Origin: Streptomyces sp. NBC_00659
GTDB lineage: Bacteria; Actinomycetota; Actinomycetes; Streptomycetales; Streptomycetaceae
Assembly (NCBI RefSeq): GCF_036226925.1
Contig: NZ_CP109031.1
Span: forward strand, 6,696,001-6,760,000
Reading direction: 5' to 3'
DNA: 64,000 bases
A model generated the notes under the pieces. The model did no database searches. It had not been told where the DNA came from and saw nothing but the letters and a program-made list of their open reading frames with translations. Shown one piece after another: positions 38,277 to 46,577 of this stretch. The stretch's first letter is position 1; each line of letters begins with the position of its first letter. The position numbers and the translations under genes were made by a program.

Positions 38277-39383
38277 ATGCCGAAGCCCGGAGAACTCACC
38301 TTTGTCGCGCCGCGCGGAGCCAAGAAGCCGCCGCGGCACCTTGCCGATCTCACGCCCGCCGAGCGCAAAGAGGCGGTTGCCGCGATCGGTGAGAAGCCGT
38401 TTCGTGCCAAGCAGCTCTCGCAGCACTACTTCGCCCGGTACGCGCACGACCCCGCCGAGTGGACGGACATCCCGGCCGCCTCGCGCGGCAAGCTCCAGGA
38501 AGCGCTGCTTCCCGAGCTGATGACGGTCGTGCGGCACCTGTCGACCGACCAGGACACCACCCGCAAGACGCTGTGGCGGCTCTTCGACGGCACGCTCGTC
38601 GAGTCCGTGCTGATGCGCTACCCGGACCGGGTGACCATGTGCATCAGCTCGCAGGCGGGCTGCGGGATGAACTGCCCGTTCTGCGCCACCGGACAGGCCG
38701 GCCTCGACCGGAACCTGTCCACCGGCGAGATCGTGCACCAGATCGTCGACGGTATGCGGGCGCTGCGTGACGGCGAGATCCCCGGGGGTCCGGCGCGGCT
38801 GAGCAACATCGTCTTCATGGGGATGGGCGAGCCGCTCGCCAACTACAAGCGGGTGGTCGGAGCGATCCGGGCCCTGACCGACCCCGAGCCGGACGGCCTC
38901 GGGCTCTCGCAGCGCGGTATCACGGTGTCGACGGTCGGGCTCGTCCCCGCCATCAACCGGTTCGCGGACGAGGGCTTCAAGTGCCGGCTCGCGATCTCCC
39001 TGCACGCCCCGGACGACGAGCTGCGCGACACCCTCGTCCCCGTGAACACGCGGTGGCAGGTGCGCGAGGTGCTGGACGCCGGATGGGAGTACGCGGCCAA
39101 GTCCGGGCGGCGCCTGTCGATCGAGTACGCCCTGATCCGGGACATCAACGACCAGGCGTGGCGTGGGGACCGGCTCGGGCGGATGCTCAAGGGCAAGCCC
39201 GTACATGTCAACCTCATCCCGCTGAACCCGACCCCGGGCTCGAAGTGGACCGCGTCGCGGCCCGAGGACGAGAAGGCGTTCGTCGAGGCGATCGCGGCCC
39301 ATGGTGTCCCGGTCACTGTCCGGGACACCCGGGGGCAGGAGATCGACGGAGCGTGTGGCCAGCTCGCCGCGACCGAGCGGTAG
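38277..39383 (+). CDS. rlmN: 23S rRNA (adenine2503-C2)-methyltransferase RlmN
   Basis: A 368-residue radical SAM enzyme that methylates C2 of A2503 in 23S rRNA and A37 in some tRNAs. The cluster motif is [11 protein letters not shown], preceded by [10 protein letters not shown]. The SAM region is [14 protein letters not shown], then [13 protein letters not shown] and [18 protein letters not shown]. The mechanistic Cys is in the C-terminal [19 protein letters not shown] 38277 follows GGAAGGG. It stands alone, before the thiamine operon. Confidence 0.96.
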   Translation: MPKPGELTFVAPRGAKKPPRHLADLTPAERKEAVAAIGEKPFRAKQLSQHYFARYAHDPAEWTDIPAASRGKLQEALLPELMTVVRHLSTDQDTTRKTLWRLFDGTLVESVLMRYPDRVTMCISSQAGCGMNCPFCATGQAGLDRNLSTGEIVHQIVDGMRALRDGEIPGGPARLSNIVFMGMGEPLANYKRVVGAIRALTDPEPDGLGLSQRGITVSTVGLVPAINRFADEGFKCRLAISLHAPDDELRDTLVPVNTRWQVREVLDAGWEYAAKSGRRLSIEYALIRDINDQAWRGDRLGRMLKGKPVHVNLIPLNPTPGSKWTASRPEDEKAFVEAIAAHGVPVTVRDTRGQEIDGACGQLAATER

Positions 39384-39408
39384 TCTGAACCGAGTCGGCC
39401 CGTGCGGT

Positions 39409-39480
39409 CGTCCGACATCGTCATGGTCGGACAATCCCATCGTCCGGCATCTTCACCGTCCGACATCTTCATATTCCGAC
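39409..39480 (+). repeat. 16-bp tandem array directly before the TPP riboswitch
   Basis: CGTCCGACATCTTCAT-like units lie at 39409, 39425 (degenerate, about 10 of 16 matching), 39441 and 39457, in phase every 16 bases, with a further partial unit up to the riboswitch. The promoter must lie in or just before it. Confidence 0.75.
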
Positions 39481-39566
39481 AGGGGAGCGCCACAGCGCTG
39501 AGAGTGCGGGACAGACCGCAGACCCTCTGAACCTTGCCCAGGTCATTCTGGGTAGGAAGTTCGGTC
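39474..39566 (+). promoter_or_regulatory. TPP riboswitch (THI element)
   Basis: The invariant pieces of the thiamine pyrophosphate riboswitch appear in order: GGGGAGC (39482-39488), CTGAGAG (39498-39504), CAGACCCTCTGAACCT (39519-39534) and GGTAGGAAG (39551-39559). The usual TAAT reads TCAT. A terminator-like hairpin follows and then the thiamine transporter genes, so TPP should shut off thiB-thiP-thiQ. Confidence 0.95.
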
Positions 39567-39583
39567 GTTACTCAAGCTGTTGC

Positions 39584-39620
39584 GCCCTGCCCGGGAACCG
39601 TCAGAGGTCCTGGGCAGGGC
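39584..39620 (+). terminator. Riboswitch expression-platform terminator
   Basis: GCCCTGCCCGGGA (39584-39596) pairs with TCCTGGGCAGGGC (39608-39620), 13 pairs with one wobble, followed by CGCGTCTCTT. It lies between the riboswitch and the thiB ribosome site, as a transcriptional off-switch would. Confidence 0.8.
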
Positions 39621-39652
39621 CGCGTCTCTTCCTGGTCACCCAGGAGGAATCA

Positions 39653-40756
39653 GTGAGCATCACCACCACCGTCAGCAGTGGCAGACGGTTCGCCGTCATG
39701 GCCGCCGGGCTCGGCCTCGTCGCGCTGCCCGTGCTGTCCGCGTGCGGCTCGTCCGGCGACTCGGGCTCGGGCGATTCGAAGACGGTCACGCTCGTCAGCC
39801 ACGACTCGTGGCTCGTGTCGAAGAGCGTGCTGGCCGACTTCGAGAAGCAGTCAGGCTACAAGGTCCGCGTCCTCAAGGACGGCGACGCCGGGCAGGCCGT
39901 GAACAAGGCCGTTCTGACCAAGGACAACCCCCAGGGCGACGTCTTCTTCGGCGTCGACAACACCCTGCTCTCCCGCGCGCTCGACAACGGGCTGTTCCAG
40001 CCGTACGAGGCCAAGGGCGCGGAGCAGGTCCTGCCGGAGTACCGGACCGACCAGGACAAGCACCGGGTCACGCCCATCGACACCGGCGACATCTGCGTCA
40101 ACTACGACAAGGCCTGGTTCAGCGAGCACAAGCTGGCGCCGCCGCGGTCCTTCGACGACCTGGTCAAGCCCGCGTACAAGAACCTCCTCGTCACCGAGAA
40201 CGCCGCCACCTCCTCGCCCGGCCTCGGCTTCCTGCTCGGGTCCGCCGCGCACTACGGCGACAAGGGCTGGGAGGACTACTGGACGAAGCTCAAGGCCAAC
40301 GGCGTGAAGGTCGTGGACGGCTGGGAGCAGGCGTACAACGAGGAGTTCTCGGGGTCCGCCGGAGGCAAGAAGGCCAAGGCCGACCGGCCGCTCGTCGTCT
40401 CGTACGCCTCCTCGCCGCCCGCCGAGGTCATCTACGCCGACCCGAAGCCCGCCACGGCCCCGACCGGCGTCGCGGACGGCACCTGCTTCCGGCAGGTGGA
40501 GTACGCGGGCCTGCTCAGCAATGCCAAGAACGCCAAGGGCGGCAAGGCGTTCCTGGACTTCCTGCTCACCAAGGAGTTCCAGGAGGACATGCCGCTCAAC
40601 ATGTTCGTCTACCCGGTCCGTGAGGGCGCGCGGGTGCCCGCGGAGTTCACCCGGTTCGGTCCGCAGGCCAAGGATCCCGAGATCCTGGCGCCCGCGAAGA
40701 TCGCCGCCGACCGCGACCAGTGGGTCAAGTCGTGGACCTCACTCGTACTGAAGTAA
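39653..40756 (+). CDS. thiB: Thiamine ABC transporter substrate-binding lipoprotein ThiB
   Basis: A 367-residue exported binding protein for thiamine. The signal peptide ends at the lipobox LSAC (VALPVLSACGSSG), followed by a Ser/Gly linker and the type-2 periplasmic-binding fold: VTLVSHDSWLVSKSVLADFE, then GDVFFGVDNTLLSRALD, TSSPGLGFLLG and FRQVEYAGLLSNAKN. The start is GTG with AGGAGG 6-11 bases upstream. The TPP riboswitch before it identifies the substrate; without it the protein could be read as an iron-binding relative. Confidence 0.95.
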   Translation: MSITTTVSSGRRFAVMAAGLGLVALPVLSACGSSGDSGSGDSKTVTLVSHDSWLVSKSVLADFEKQSGYKVRVLKDGDAGQAVNKAVLTKDNPQGDVFFGVDNTLLSRALDNGLFQPYEAKGAEQVLPEYRTDQDKHRVTPIDTGDICVNYDKAWFSEHKLAPPRSFDDLVKPAYKNLLVTENAATSSPGLGFLLGSAAHYGDKGWEDYWTKLKANGVKVVDGWEQAYNEEFSGSAGGKKAKADRPLVVSYASSPPAEVIYADPKPATAPTGVADGTCFRQVEYAGLLSNAKNAKGGKAFLDFLLTKEFQEDMPLNMFVYPVREGARVPAEFTRFGPQAKDPEILAPAKIAADRDQWVKSWTSLVLK

Positions 40757-42522
40757 CGGACAAGGCCGGTCCCACCGACCCTGCCGGTGGGACCGACCCT
40801 GCCGGTGGGACCGGCGGGGTCGGCGACATCGGCCCCGAAGCCGCCGCCGCCGCCGCAGCAGCAGAAGCCGCAGCCGTGGCCTCGCGCGGCGTGCGTCGGC
40901 GGAGCGCGGTGCGGTTCGGGCTGATGGTCCTGCCCGTCGCGTTCTTCGCGGTGTTCTTCGCCTGGCCGGTCGCCGCGATCGTCTCGCGTGGGCTCCACGG
41001 GGACGGCGGCTGGGAGCTCGGCCGGATCTGGGACGTGGCGACCCGCTCCGACATCCGGCACGTGCTGTGGTTCACCACCTGGCAGGCGCTCGCCTCGACG
41101 GCGCTCACGCTGCTGGTCGCGCTCCCCGGCGCGTACGTCTTCGCGCGCTTCGACTTCCGGGGCAAACAGATGCTCCGGGCCGTGGTGACGGTGCCCTTCG
41201 TGCTGCCGACCGTGGTCGTCGGCACGGCGTTCCTCGCGCTGGTCGGCCGGGGAGGGCTGCTCGACGAGCTGTGGGGCGTACGTCTGGACACCACGGTGTG
41301 GGCAATCCTGCTGGCGCATGTCTTCTTCAACTACGCCGTCGTCGTACGGACCGTCGGCGGGCTCTGGTCGCAGCTCGACCCGCGTCAGGAGGAGGCCGCG
41401 CGCATGCTCGGGGCCTCGCGTCTCGCGGCCTGGCGCAGGGTGACGCTGCCCGCGCTCGGGCCCGCCGTGGCCGCCGCCGCCCTCATGGTCTTCCTCTTCA
41501 CCTTCACCTCGTTCGGTGTGGTGCAGATCCTCGGCGGCCCGACCTTCTCGACCCTCGAGGTCGAGATCTACCGGCAGACCTCCGAGATCTTCGACCTCAC
41601 GACGGCGGCGGTGCTCACGATCGTCCAGTTCGTGGCCGTCGGCGCGATCCTCGCCGTGCACGCGGCGACCGTGCGCCGACGGGAGACCGCCCTGCGGCTG
41701 GTGGCGCCGGCGACGACCGCGCGCCGGCCGCGCGGTGCCGGGCAGTGGGCGCTCCTCGCGGGTGTGCTGGTGAGCATCGCGGTTCTGCTCGTTCTGCCGC
41801 TCGCCGTCCTCGTCCAGCGCTCCCTCGGCGCCCCGGGACTCGGCTACTACCGGGCCCTGGCCGACGACGACGGAGGTGTCTTCCTCGTCGCCCCGATCGA
41901 GGCGGTCGGCAACTCGCTGGAGTACGCGCTCGCCGCCACCGCCATCGCCGTGCTGATCGGCGGTCTGGCCGCGGCCGCCCTCACCCGGCGCGCGGGCCGG
42001 CTGATGCGGGGCTTCGACGCCCTGCTGATGCTGCCGCTCGGCGTCTCCGCGGTGACCGTGGGCTTCGGGTTCCTGATCGCCCTGGACGAGCCGCCGCTCG
42101 ACCTGCGCGCGAGCTGGATCCTCGTGCCGCTGGCGCAGGCGCTGGTGGGCGTCCCCTTCGTCGTACGGACGATGCTGCCCGTGCTGCGAGCGGTGGACGG
42201 GCGGCTGCGGGAGGCCGCGGCCGTCCTCGGGGCGTCGCCGTGGCGGGTGTGGCGCGAGGTCGATCTGCCGATGGTGCGGCGGGCGCTGTTGATCGCGGCC
42301 GGGTTCGCCTTCGCCGTCTCCCTCGGCGAGTTCGGGGCGACCGTCTTCATCGCACGGCCCGACAACCCGACGCTGCCGGTCGCCGTCGCCCGGTTGCTCG
42401 GGCGCGCGGGAGATCTCAACTACGGCCAGGCGATGGCCCTTTCGACCATCTTGATGGTGGTGTGCGCGGTGGCGCTGCTGCTGTTGGAGCGGGTACGGAC
42501 CGACCGGACCGGGGAGTTCTAG
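40720..42522 (+). CDS. thiP: Thiamine ABC transporter permease ThiP
   Basis: A 600-residue permease with two fused membrane halves, about 12 hydrophobic segments. Each half carries an EAA loop for the ATPase: EEAARMLGASRLAAWRRVTL and EAAAVLGASPWRVWREVDLP. The N-terminal 60 residues are a Gly/Pro/Ala tract with a DPAGGT repeat. GTG 40720 was used, overlapping thiB by 37 bases; GTG 40732 is an alternative and neither has a good ribosome site. It is translated between thiB and thiQ. Confidence 0.93.
   Translation: MGQVVDLTRTEVTDKAGPTDPAGGTDPAGGTGGVGDIGPEAAAAAAAAEAAAVASRGVRRRSAVRFGLMVLPVAFFAVFFAWPVAAIVSRGLHGDGGWELGRIWDVATRSDIRHVLWFTTWQALASTALTLLVALPGAYVFARFDFRGKQMLRAVVTVPFVLPTVVVGTAFLALVGRGGLLDELWGVRLDTTVWAILLAHVFFNYAVVVRTVGGLWSQLDPRQEEAARMLGASRLAAWRRVTLPALGPAVAAAALMVFLFTFTSFGVVQILGGPTFSTLEVEIYRQTSEIFDLTTAAVLTIVQFVAVGAILAVHAATVRRRETALRLVAPATTARRPRGAGQWALLAGVLVSIAVLLVLPLAVLVQRSLGAPGLGYYRALADDDGGVFLVAPIEAVGNSLEYALAATAIAVLIGGLAAAALTRRAGRLMRGFDALLMLPLGVSAVTVGFGFLIALDEPPLDLRASWILVPLAQALVGVPFVVRTMLPVLRAVDGRLREAAAVLGASPWRVWREVDLPMVRRALLIAAGFAFAVSLGEFGATVFIARPDNPTLPVAVARLLGRAGDLNYGQAMALSTILMVVCAVALLLLERVRTDRTGEF
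40767..40812 (+). promoter_or_regulatory. Hairpin with two alternative 3' arms at the start of thiP
   Basis: GGTCCCACCG (40768-40777) can pair with CGGTGGGACC at 40785-40794 or with the identical copy at 40803-40812; the copies are part of an 18-bp direct repeat. It lies 11 bases after the thiB stop, within early thiP, and could reduce permease synthesis relative to the binding protein. The role is inference. Confidence 0.5.
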
Positions 42523-43581
42523 ATGCTGCTGAGCCTCCAGGGCGCGACCGTACGCTTCGGCGGGCGGCCCGTGCTCGACGCCGTCGACCTCGATGTCGCC
42601 GAGCACGAGATCGTGTGCGTGCTCGGGCCGAGCGGCAGCGGAAAGTCCACACTGCTGCGGACGGTCGCCGGACTGCAGCCGTTGGACGCGGGCCGTGTGG
42701 TGCTGGACGGACGGGACCAGGCGGCCGTTCCCGCGCACAAGCGGGGCGTCGGCCTGATGTTCCAGGACCATCAGCTCTTCCCGCAGCGGGACGTGGGCGG
42801 CAACGTGGCCTTCGGACTGCGGATGCGGGGCACGTCGAGGAGCGGACAGGCCGCCCGGGTGGGGGAGCTGCTGGACCTCGTCGGGCTGCCCGGAGCCCGG
42901 GACCGCGCCGTCGCCTCGCTCTCCGGCGGTGAGCAGCAGCGCGTGGCGCTGGCCCGCGCCCTCGCGCCGAGCCCCCGGCTGCTGATGCTCGACGAGCCGC
43001 TCGGCCAGCTGGACCGCTCGCTACGCGAACGGCTCGTCGTCGAACTCCGCCAGCTCTTCGGCGAGTTGGGGACGACGGTGCTCGCCGTCACGCACGACCA
43101 GGGCGAGGCCTTCGCGCTCGCGGACCGGGTCGTGGTGATGCGCGACGGGCGGATCGCCCAGTCCGGTACGCCACTCGAGGTCTGGCAGCGGCCCGCGGAC
43201 TCCTTCGTGGCCCGCTTCCTCGGCTTCGACAACGTGGTCGAAGCGACCGTGAGCGGGAGTGCCGCCGACACCCCCTGGGGCAAGCTCCCGGTGCCCGAGG
43301 GCGCCCCCCAGGGGCCCGGAAGCCTCCTCGTGCGGCCCGCCGGTGTACGGCTCGTGGCCGTGGCGGACGGGCTGCCCTGCACGGTCGCCGCGCGCACCTT
43401 CCGGGGCACGCACGTCGCCGTACAGCTCCAGCCGGAGGGCGCGCCCCGGCTGGAGGCCGCGTGCGCGTTGCGGGACGCTCCGGAGCCCGGGGACGTGGTC
43501 GGGGTGGAGTTCGACGCCGCGGAGATCGTCGTCCTCGGGGCACCGGCCCCCGCGAAGCGGCCGGCGCGGCAGGCGGGTTGA
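42523..43581 (+). CDS. thiQ: Thiamine ABC transporter ATP-binding protein ThiQ
   Basis: A 352-residue ATPase powering the transporter. Walker A is LGPSGSGKST (about 35-44), the Q-loop is in FQDHQLFPQ, the signature is LSGGEQQRVALARAL, and Walker B is LLMLDEPLGQLD with H-loop THDQGEA. A TOBE-like C-terminal domain follows. The start ATG 42523 immediately follows the thiP stop TAG. Confidence 0.95.
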   Translation: MLLSLQGATVRFGGRPVLDAVDLDVAEHEIVCVLGPSGSGKSTLLRTVAGLQPLDAGRVVLDGRDQAAVPAHKRGVGLMFQDHQLFPQRDVGGNVAFGLRMRGTSRSGQAARVGELLDLVGLPGARDRAVASLSGGEQQRVALARALAPSPRLLMLDEPLGQLDRSLRERLVVELRQLFGELGTTVLAVTHDQGEAFALADRVVVMRDGRIAQSGTPLEVWQRPADSFVARFLGFDNVVEATVSGSAADTPWGKLPVPEGAPQGPGSLLVRPAGVRLVAVADGLPCTVAARTFRGTHVAVQLQPEGAPRLEAACALRDAPEPGDVVGVEFDAAEIVVLGAPAPAKRPARQAG

Positions 43582-43598
43582 GCGGGACGTCCGGACAG

Positions 43599-43637
43599 CC
43601 GTGTGGCCCGCCCCCTCGACGGGGGCGGGCCACACGG
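43599..43637. terminator. Bidirectional terminator after thiQ
   Basis: CCGTGTGGCCCGCCCCC (43599-43615) and its perfect complement at 43621-43637 around TCGAC: a 17-bp stem, placed between the convergent thiQ and LAETG genes. Confidence 0.88.
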
Positions 43638-43653
43638 TCGTTCAGGAGGTGGT

Positions 43654-44343
43654 TCAGCTCGCCTTCGAGGCGCCACGGCGGCGCATGCCGAAGAAGACCG
43701 CTCCGCCACCGACGACGACGAGCGCGCCGGCGATACCGGCGATCACCGGGGTGTTGGAGTTCGCACCGGTCTCGGCGAGGTTGGACTCACCGGCGGCCGC
43801 GGACGGCTGGTTGTCGCCCGGGGTGGCCGGAGCGGCGCTGCTCTCCGAGTCGGACGGGCTGGCCGAGTCCGAGGGAGTGTCCGAGGAGGCGGACTCCGAC
43901 GGCTCCGGGCTCGCCGACGGGGACGGCGACTCCGACTTCGTCGTGCAGGCCTCGTCCTTGGTCACCAGGTTCGGCGAGATGTCCTTGTCCACGATGTTCG
44001 GGACGCTGACGTGGATCCGGTACTCGGCCTTGGGCGCCCAGTCCTCCGAGAAGGAGATGGTGGCGCCGTCCTTGCTGCCGATGACCTTCTGGGCGGACCC
44101 GACCTGGTGGTCGTCGGCGCCGTTGCGCTCGAGGAAGACCGTGATGGTGGCTTCCTTGGCGGAGGAGTCGACATCGGTCACGGTGATGATGCCCTTCCCG
44201 TTGCCGTCACAGGTGGCGGCGGCCGAGAAGTCCTTGATGTTGCAAGCGAGTGCGTTGCCGGCGACGCCGAGCGCGAGCGCGGCAGAGGCGGAGGCAACGC
44301 CGAGGATTCGCACGGAACGTGCGGTGCGTCGAGATATGGACAC
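43654..44343 (-). CDS. Sortase-anchored LAETG surface protein
   Basis: A 229-residue cell-wall protein. It has a signal peptide ([20 protein letters not shown], then [14 protein letters not shown]) and a beta-rich extracellular part with four Cys. A Ser/Pro/Glu-rich wall-spanning stalk ([18 protein letters not shown]) is followed by the sorting signal: LAETG, hydrophobic helix [20 protein letters not shown], and basic tail MRRRG. Streptomyces class E sortases recognise LAxTG, so this is likely their substrate. It has a strong promoter at 44434-44461. Binding partner unknown. Confidence 0.92.
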   Translation of the reverse strand: MSISRRTARSVRILGVASASAALALGVAGNALACNIKDFSAAATCDGNGKGIITVTDVDSSAKEATITVFLERNGADDHQVGSAQKVIGSKDGATISFSEDWAPKAEYRIHVSVPNIVDKDISPNLVTKDEACTTKSESPSPSASPEPSESASSDTPSDSASPSDSESSAAPATPGDNQPSAAAGESNLAETGANSNTPVIAGIAGALVVVGGGAVFFGMRRRGASKAS

Positions 44344-44433
44344 GATTGCCCTTCACAGGTTGAGCAACTGCGGGGGGTGTGGGGGGATTTGCTGCGGTAT
44401 TTCCAGCAACAGCGCCCCCAGGAGTCTCACAGG

Positions 44434-44461
44434 TCTATAAGCGCGACCTAAGTGCTGTCAA
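44434..44461 (-). promoter_or_regulatory. Vegetative (HrdB-type) promoter for the LAETG gene
   Basis: On the minus strand the -35 is TTGACA (44461-44456), the spacer is 16 bases and the -10 is TATAGA (44439-44434). The predicted start would leave a leader of about 85 bases. It is one of the clearest consensus promoters in the window. Confidence 0.7.
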
Positions 44462-44499
44462 TGCGTAGACCGTGCCCCGCTGTTGGCTTTGCCGAGTTG

Positions 44500-45615
44500 T
44501 TAAGGTCCCAGGTGTTTGAGCGCTTCCGGAGCGTCATCGACGCCGTCGACGAGGGCGATGCGCGACTCCATCGGGCGCTCCCTGGCCAGCGACGTCAGCA
44601 GCGCCCAGGCGGGGTACTTCTCGGTCCAGTGCTCCCGGTCCACCAGGACCATGGGGGTCGGCTCGCCTCTGGATCCGTAGTAGTTGGGGGTCGCGTTGTC
44701 GAAGATCTCCTGTACGGTCCCGGCGGCGCCCGGAAGGAAGACGACCCCCGCGTTCGAGCGGGCCAGCAGTCCGTCCTCACGGGTCGCGTTGGCAAAGTAC
44801 TTGGCGATGTGCGCGGCGAAGGCGTTCGGCGGCTCGTGGCCGTAGAACCAGGTGGGGATGCCGACCGAGGCGCCGCCCGAGGGCCAGCGCTCGCGCACCT
44901 CGAACGCCGCGCGCGCCCAGTCCGTGACGGAAGGGGTGAACGAGGGGACGGCGGCCAGTACACGCAGAGCCTCGTCGAGCATGCCGTCGTCGAACGGGGC
45001 CGCGTACGCGCCGAGGTTCGCCGCCTCCATGGCGCCGGGGCCACCGCCGGTGGCGACCATGAGGCCGGAGCGCGCGAGGGTGCGGCCGAGCCGTGCGGCC
45101 CCCGCGTACGCCTCCGTGCCGCGCGCCATCGCGTGGCCGCCCATCACGCCCACCACCCGTACGCCGACGAGGAGTTCTTCGAGCGCGTCCGAGACGGAGT
45201 CGTCGTGGACCGCGCGCACCATCGACGCGAATATGTCGCCGTCGGCCTTGGTCCGCTGGAACCAGGCGTACGCGCGGGCGTCGGGCGTCGACTCGTACCC
45301 CGCGTCGAGCGAGGCGAAGAGCTCGTCGGGAGAGTAGAGCCGGCCCCGGTAGGGGTCGAGGGGGAGGCCCGGTACGGGCGGGAAGACGAGCGCACCCGAG
45401 AGCCGGACCCGCGCGGCCGCCTCGGGCTCCATCGGACAGCCGAGGAACACGGCACCCCCGGTGTCCGCGGACAGCAGGTCCCGCGTACGGCCCGTCAGAT
45501 CGACGGCCTGGACCCGGAACCCGGCGAGCGAGCCGCCCGCCGAGACGGCCTCGTCGAACTCGGCGAGGGATTCGATCTCACGGTCGTGGGAGACGTGAAG
45601 AGGAGTTGGCAGCAC
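44500..45615 (-). CDS. LOG-family protein (Rossmann-like nucleotide-binding)
   Basis: A 371-residue protein with a C-terminal LOG/DprA-like Rossmann fold. Motifs: VGVMGGHAMARG, ATGGGPGAMEAANLGAYAA and LPGAAGTVQEIFDNATPNYY. The last corresponds to the PGGxGTxxE motif of cytokinin-riboside phosphoribohydrolases, with the second Gly replaced by Ala. The N-terminal 130 residues are specific to a long actinobacterial subtype. Substrate unknown; plain LOG activity should not be assumed. ATG 45615. Confidence 0.85.
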   Translation of the reverse strand: MLPTPLHVSHDREIESLAEFDEAVSAGGSLAGFRVQAVDLTGRTRDLLSADTGGAVFLGCPMEPEAAARVRLSGALVFPPVPGLPLDPYRGRLYSPDELFASLDAGYESTPDARAYAWFQRTKADGDIFASMVRAVHDDSVSDALEELLVGVRVVGVMGGHAMARGTEAYAGAARLGRTLARSGLMVATGGGPGAMEAANLGAYAAPFDDGMLDEALRVLAAVPSFTPSVTDWARAAFEVRERWPSGGASVGIPTWFYGHEPPNAFAAHIAKYFANATREDGLLARSNAGVVFLPGAAGTVQEIFDNATPNYYGSRGEPTPMVLVDREHWTEKYPAWALLTSLARERPMESRIALVDGVDDAPEALKHLGP

Positions 45616-45680
45616 CCGGCCATGCTAGGGGCTGCCGCCCAAGGGGCACCGGGGTTCCGGACCTCCGCCCCCCGGGACGT

Positions 45681-45740
45681 GACCCCGGGGCACCCCCGGC
45701 CTCGCGACCAGACCCCGGGTCACCCCCGGCCTCGCAACCG
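45681..45740. repeat. Tandem 30-bp repeat
   Basis: Copies at 45681-45710 and 45711-45740 differ at three positions; both begin GACCCCGGG and contain CACCCCCGGCCTCGC. Confidence 0.8.
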
Positions 45741-45885
45741 ACCGCGGCCCGACCGCTGACCGCGACCCCGCCCGGAAATCGGCCCTGGCCTCGGCCGGCT
45801 CTGGCCGAGCGTCCAGCCCCGGCCGCCTCACGGCCCGCCGCACCAACGACCTTCCTTCGCCCCCTCCGCCCCTACCCGACCCGAA

Positions 45886-45939
45886 CCTGGGGCTCCGCCC
45901 CGGACCCCGCTCCTCAAACGCCGGAGGGGCTGGATCTTG
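45886..45939. repeat. Dispersed Streptomyces intergenic repeat
   Basis: The sequence reads GGGGCTCCGCCCCGGACCCC, then GCTCCTCAAACGCCGGAGGG and GCTGG. From memory this block recurs in intergenic regions of many Streptomyces genomes, often near gene ends; it can fold through GGGGC...GCCCC. Its multi-copy nature cannot be checked here. Confidence 0.6.
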
Positions 45940-46020
45940 TGCCCGTACCCGACGAGGCGGGCCGGCGCGCGGACCCCTGTACCGCGCGCCGGCCCCGGAA
46001 CGTCGGCCGGGTGGTGAGGC

Positions 46021-46428
46021 TCAGCCCTGGACCGCCGCCGGGTCCATCCACATGACCTCCCAGGTGTGGCCGTCGAGGTCGTCGAAGGCACGCCCGTACA
46101 TGAAGCCCTGGTCCTGTGCCTCGCCGGTGCCCGAGCCGCCCGCCACGATGGCGGCGTCGACCAGCTCGTCGACCTTCTCGCGGCTCTCGGCGCTCAGACA
46201 CAGCAGCACCTCGCTGGTCTTCGTCGCGTCCGCGATCTCCTTTTTGGTGAAGTCCGCGTAGCGCTGCCGGCCGAGCAGCATCGCGATGATCGTGTCGCTG
46301 ATCACCACACAGGCGCAGTCGTCGGTGGAGAACTGGGGGTTGATCGTGTAGCCGAGCTCCGTGAAGAACTTCCTCGAGGCGGCGACGTCGGACACGGGCA
46401 GGTTCACGAAGATCATCTGCTGGTACAT
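46021..46428 (-). CDS. VOC-family (glyoxalase/dioxygenase-like) protein
   Basis: A 135-residue protein of the vicinal oxygen chelate fold. The first beta-alpha unit (MIFVNLPVSDVAASRKFFTE) is typical of the PhnB/VOC group. The closing unit contains GFMYGRAFDDLDGHTWEVMW, where D-G-H and the Glu in WEVMW fit metal ligands. Such proteins can be lyases, dioxygenases or resistance proteins; no substrate is predicted. ATG 46428 is preceded by GGGAGTACC. Confidence 0.88.
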   Translation of the reverse strand: MYQQMIFVNLPVSDVAASRKFFTELGYTINPQFSTDDCACVVISDTIIAMLLGRQRYADFTKKEIADATKTSEVLLCLSAESREKVDELVDAAIVAGGSGTGEAQDQGFMYGRAFDDLDGHTWEVMWMDPAAVQG

Positions 46429-46545
46429 GCGAGGTACTCCCGTCGGTGTTGTGCCGTTCGCAGGGATAGACCGGGGGTCCGCCCGGAAATCATCGCCCGG
46501 TACGGACTTTTCCCGGAGGACCGCGCCGGGCGGCCCGCGGGCGCG

Positions 46546-46577
46546 TCAGCTGACCGGCCCGCGGGCCGGTCAGCTGA
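46546..46577 (-). terminator. Perfect palindrome at the end of the ABC permease gene
   Basis: TCAGCTGACCGGCCCG (46546-46561) and its complement (46562-46577) form a perfect 32-bp palindrome that includes the minus-strand stop codon (46572-46570). It is probably a terminator for the ABC operon. Confidence 0.7.

Larger units (their letters stand above)
45616..46020. other. Intergenic region with tandem and dispersed repeats
   Basis: The gap (405 bases) lies between the end of the VOC gene and the start of the LOG gene, both on the minus strand. It holds the 30-bp tandem repeat (45681-45740), a CG-rich stretch, and the common Streptomyces repeat at 45886-45939. A promoter for the LOG gene must lie here but was not recognised. 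Confidence 0.6.

Noticed and set aside
39653..40756. An iron(III)-binding ABC protein
   Set aside because: The fold is shared with iron-binding proteins, but a TPP riboswitch directly upstream points to thiamine.
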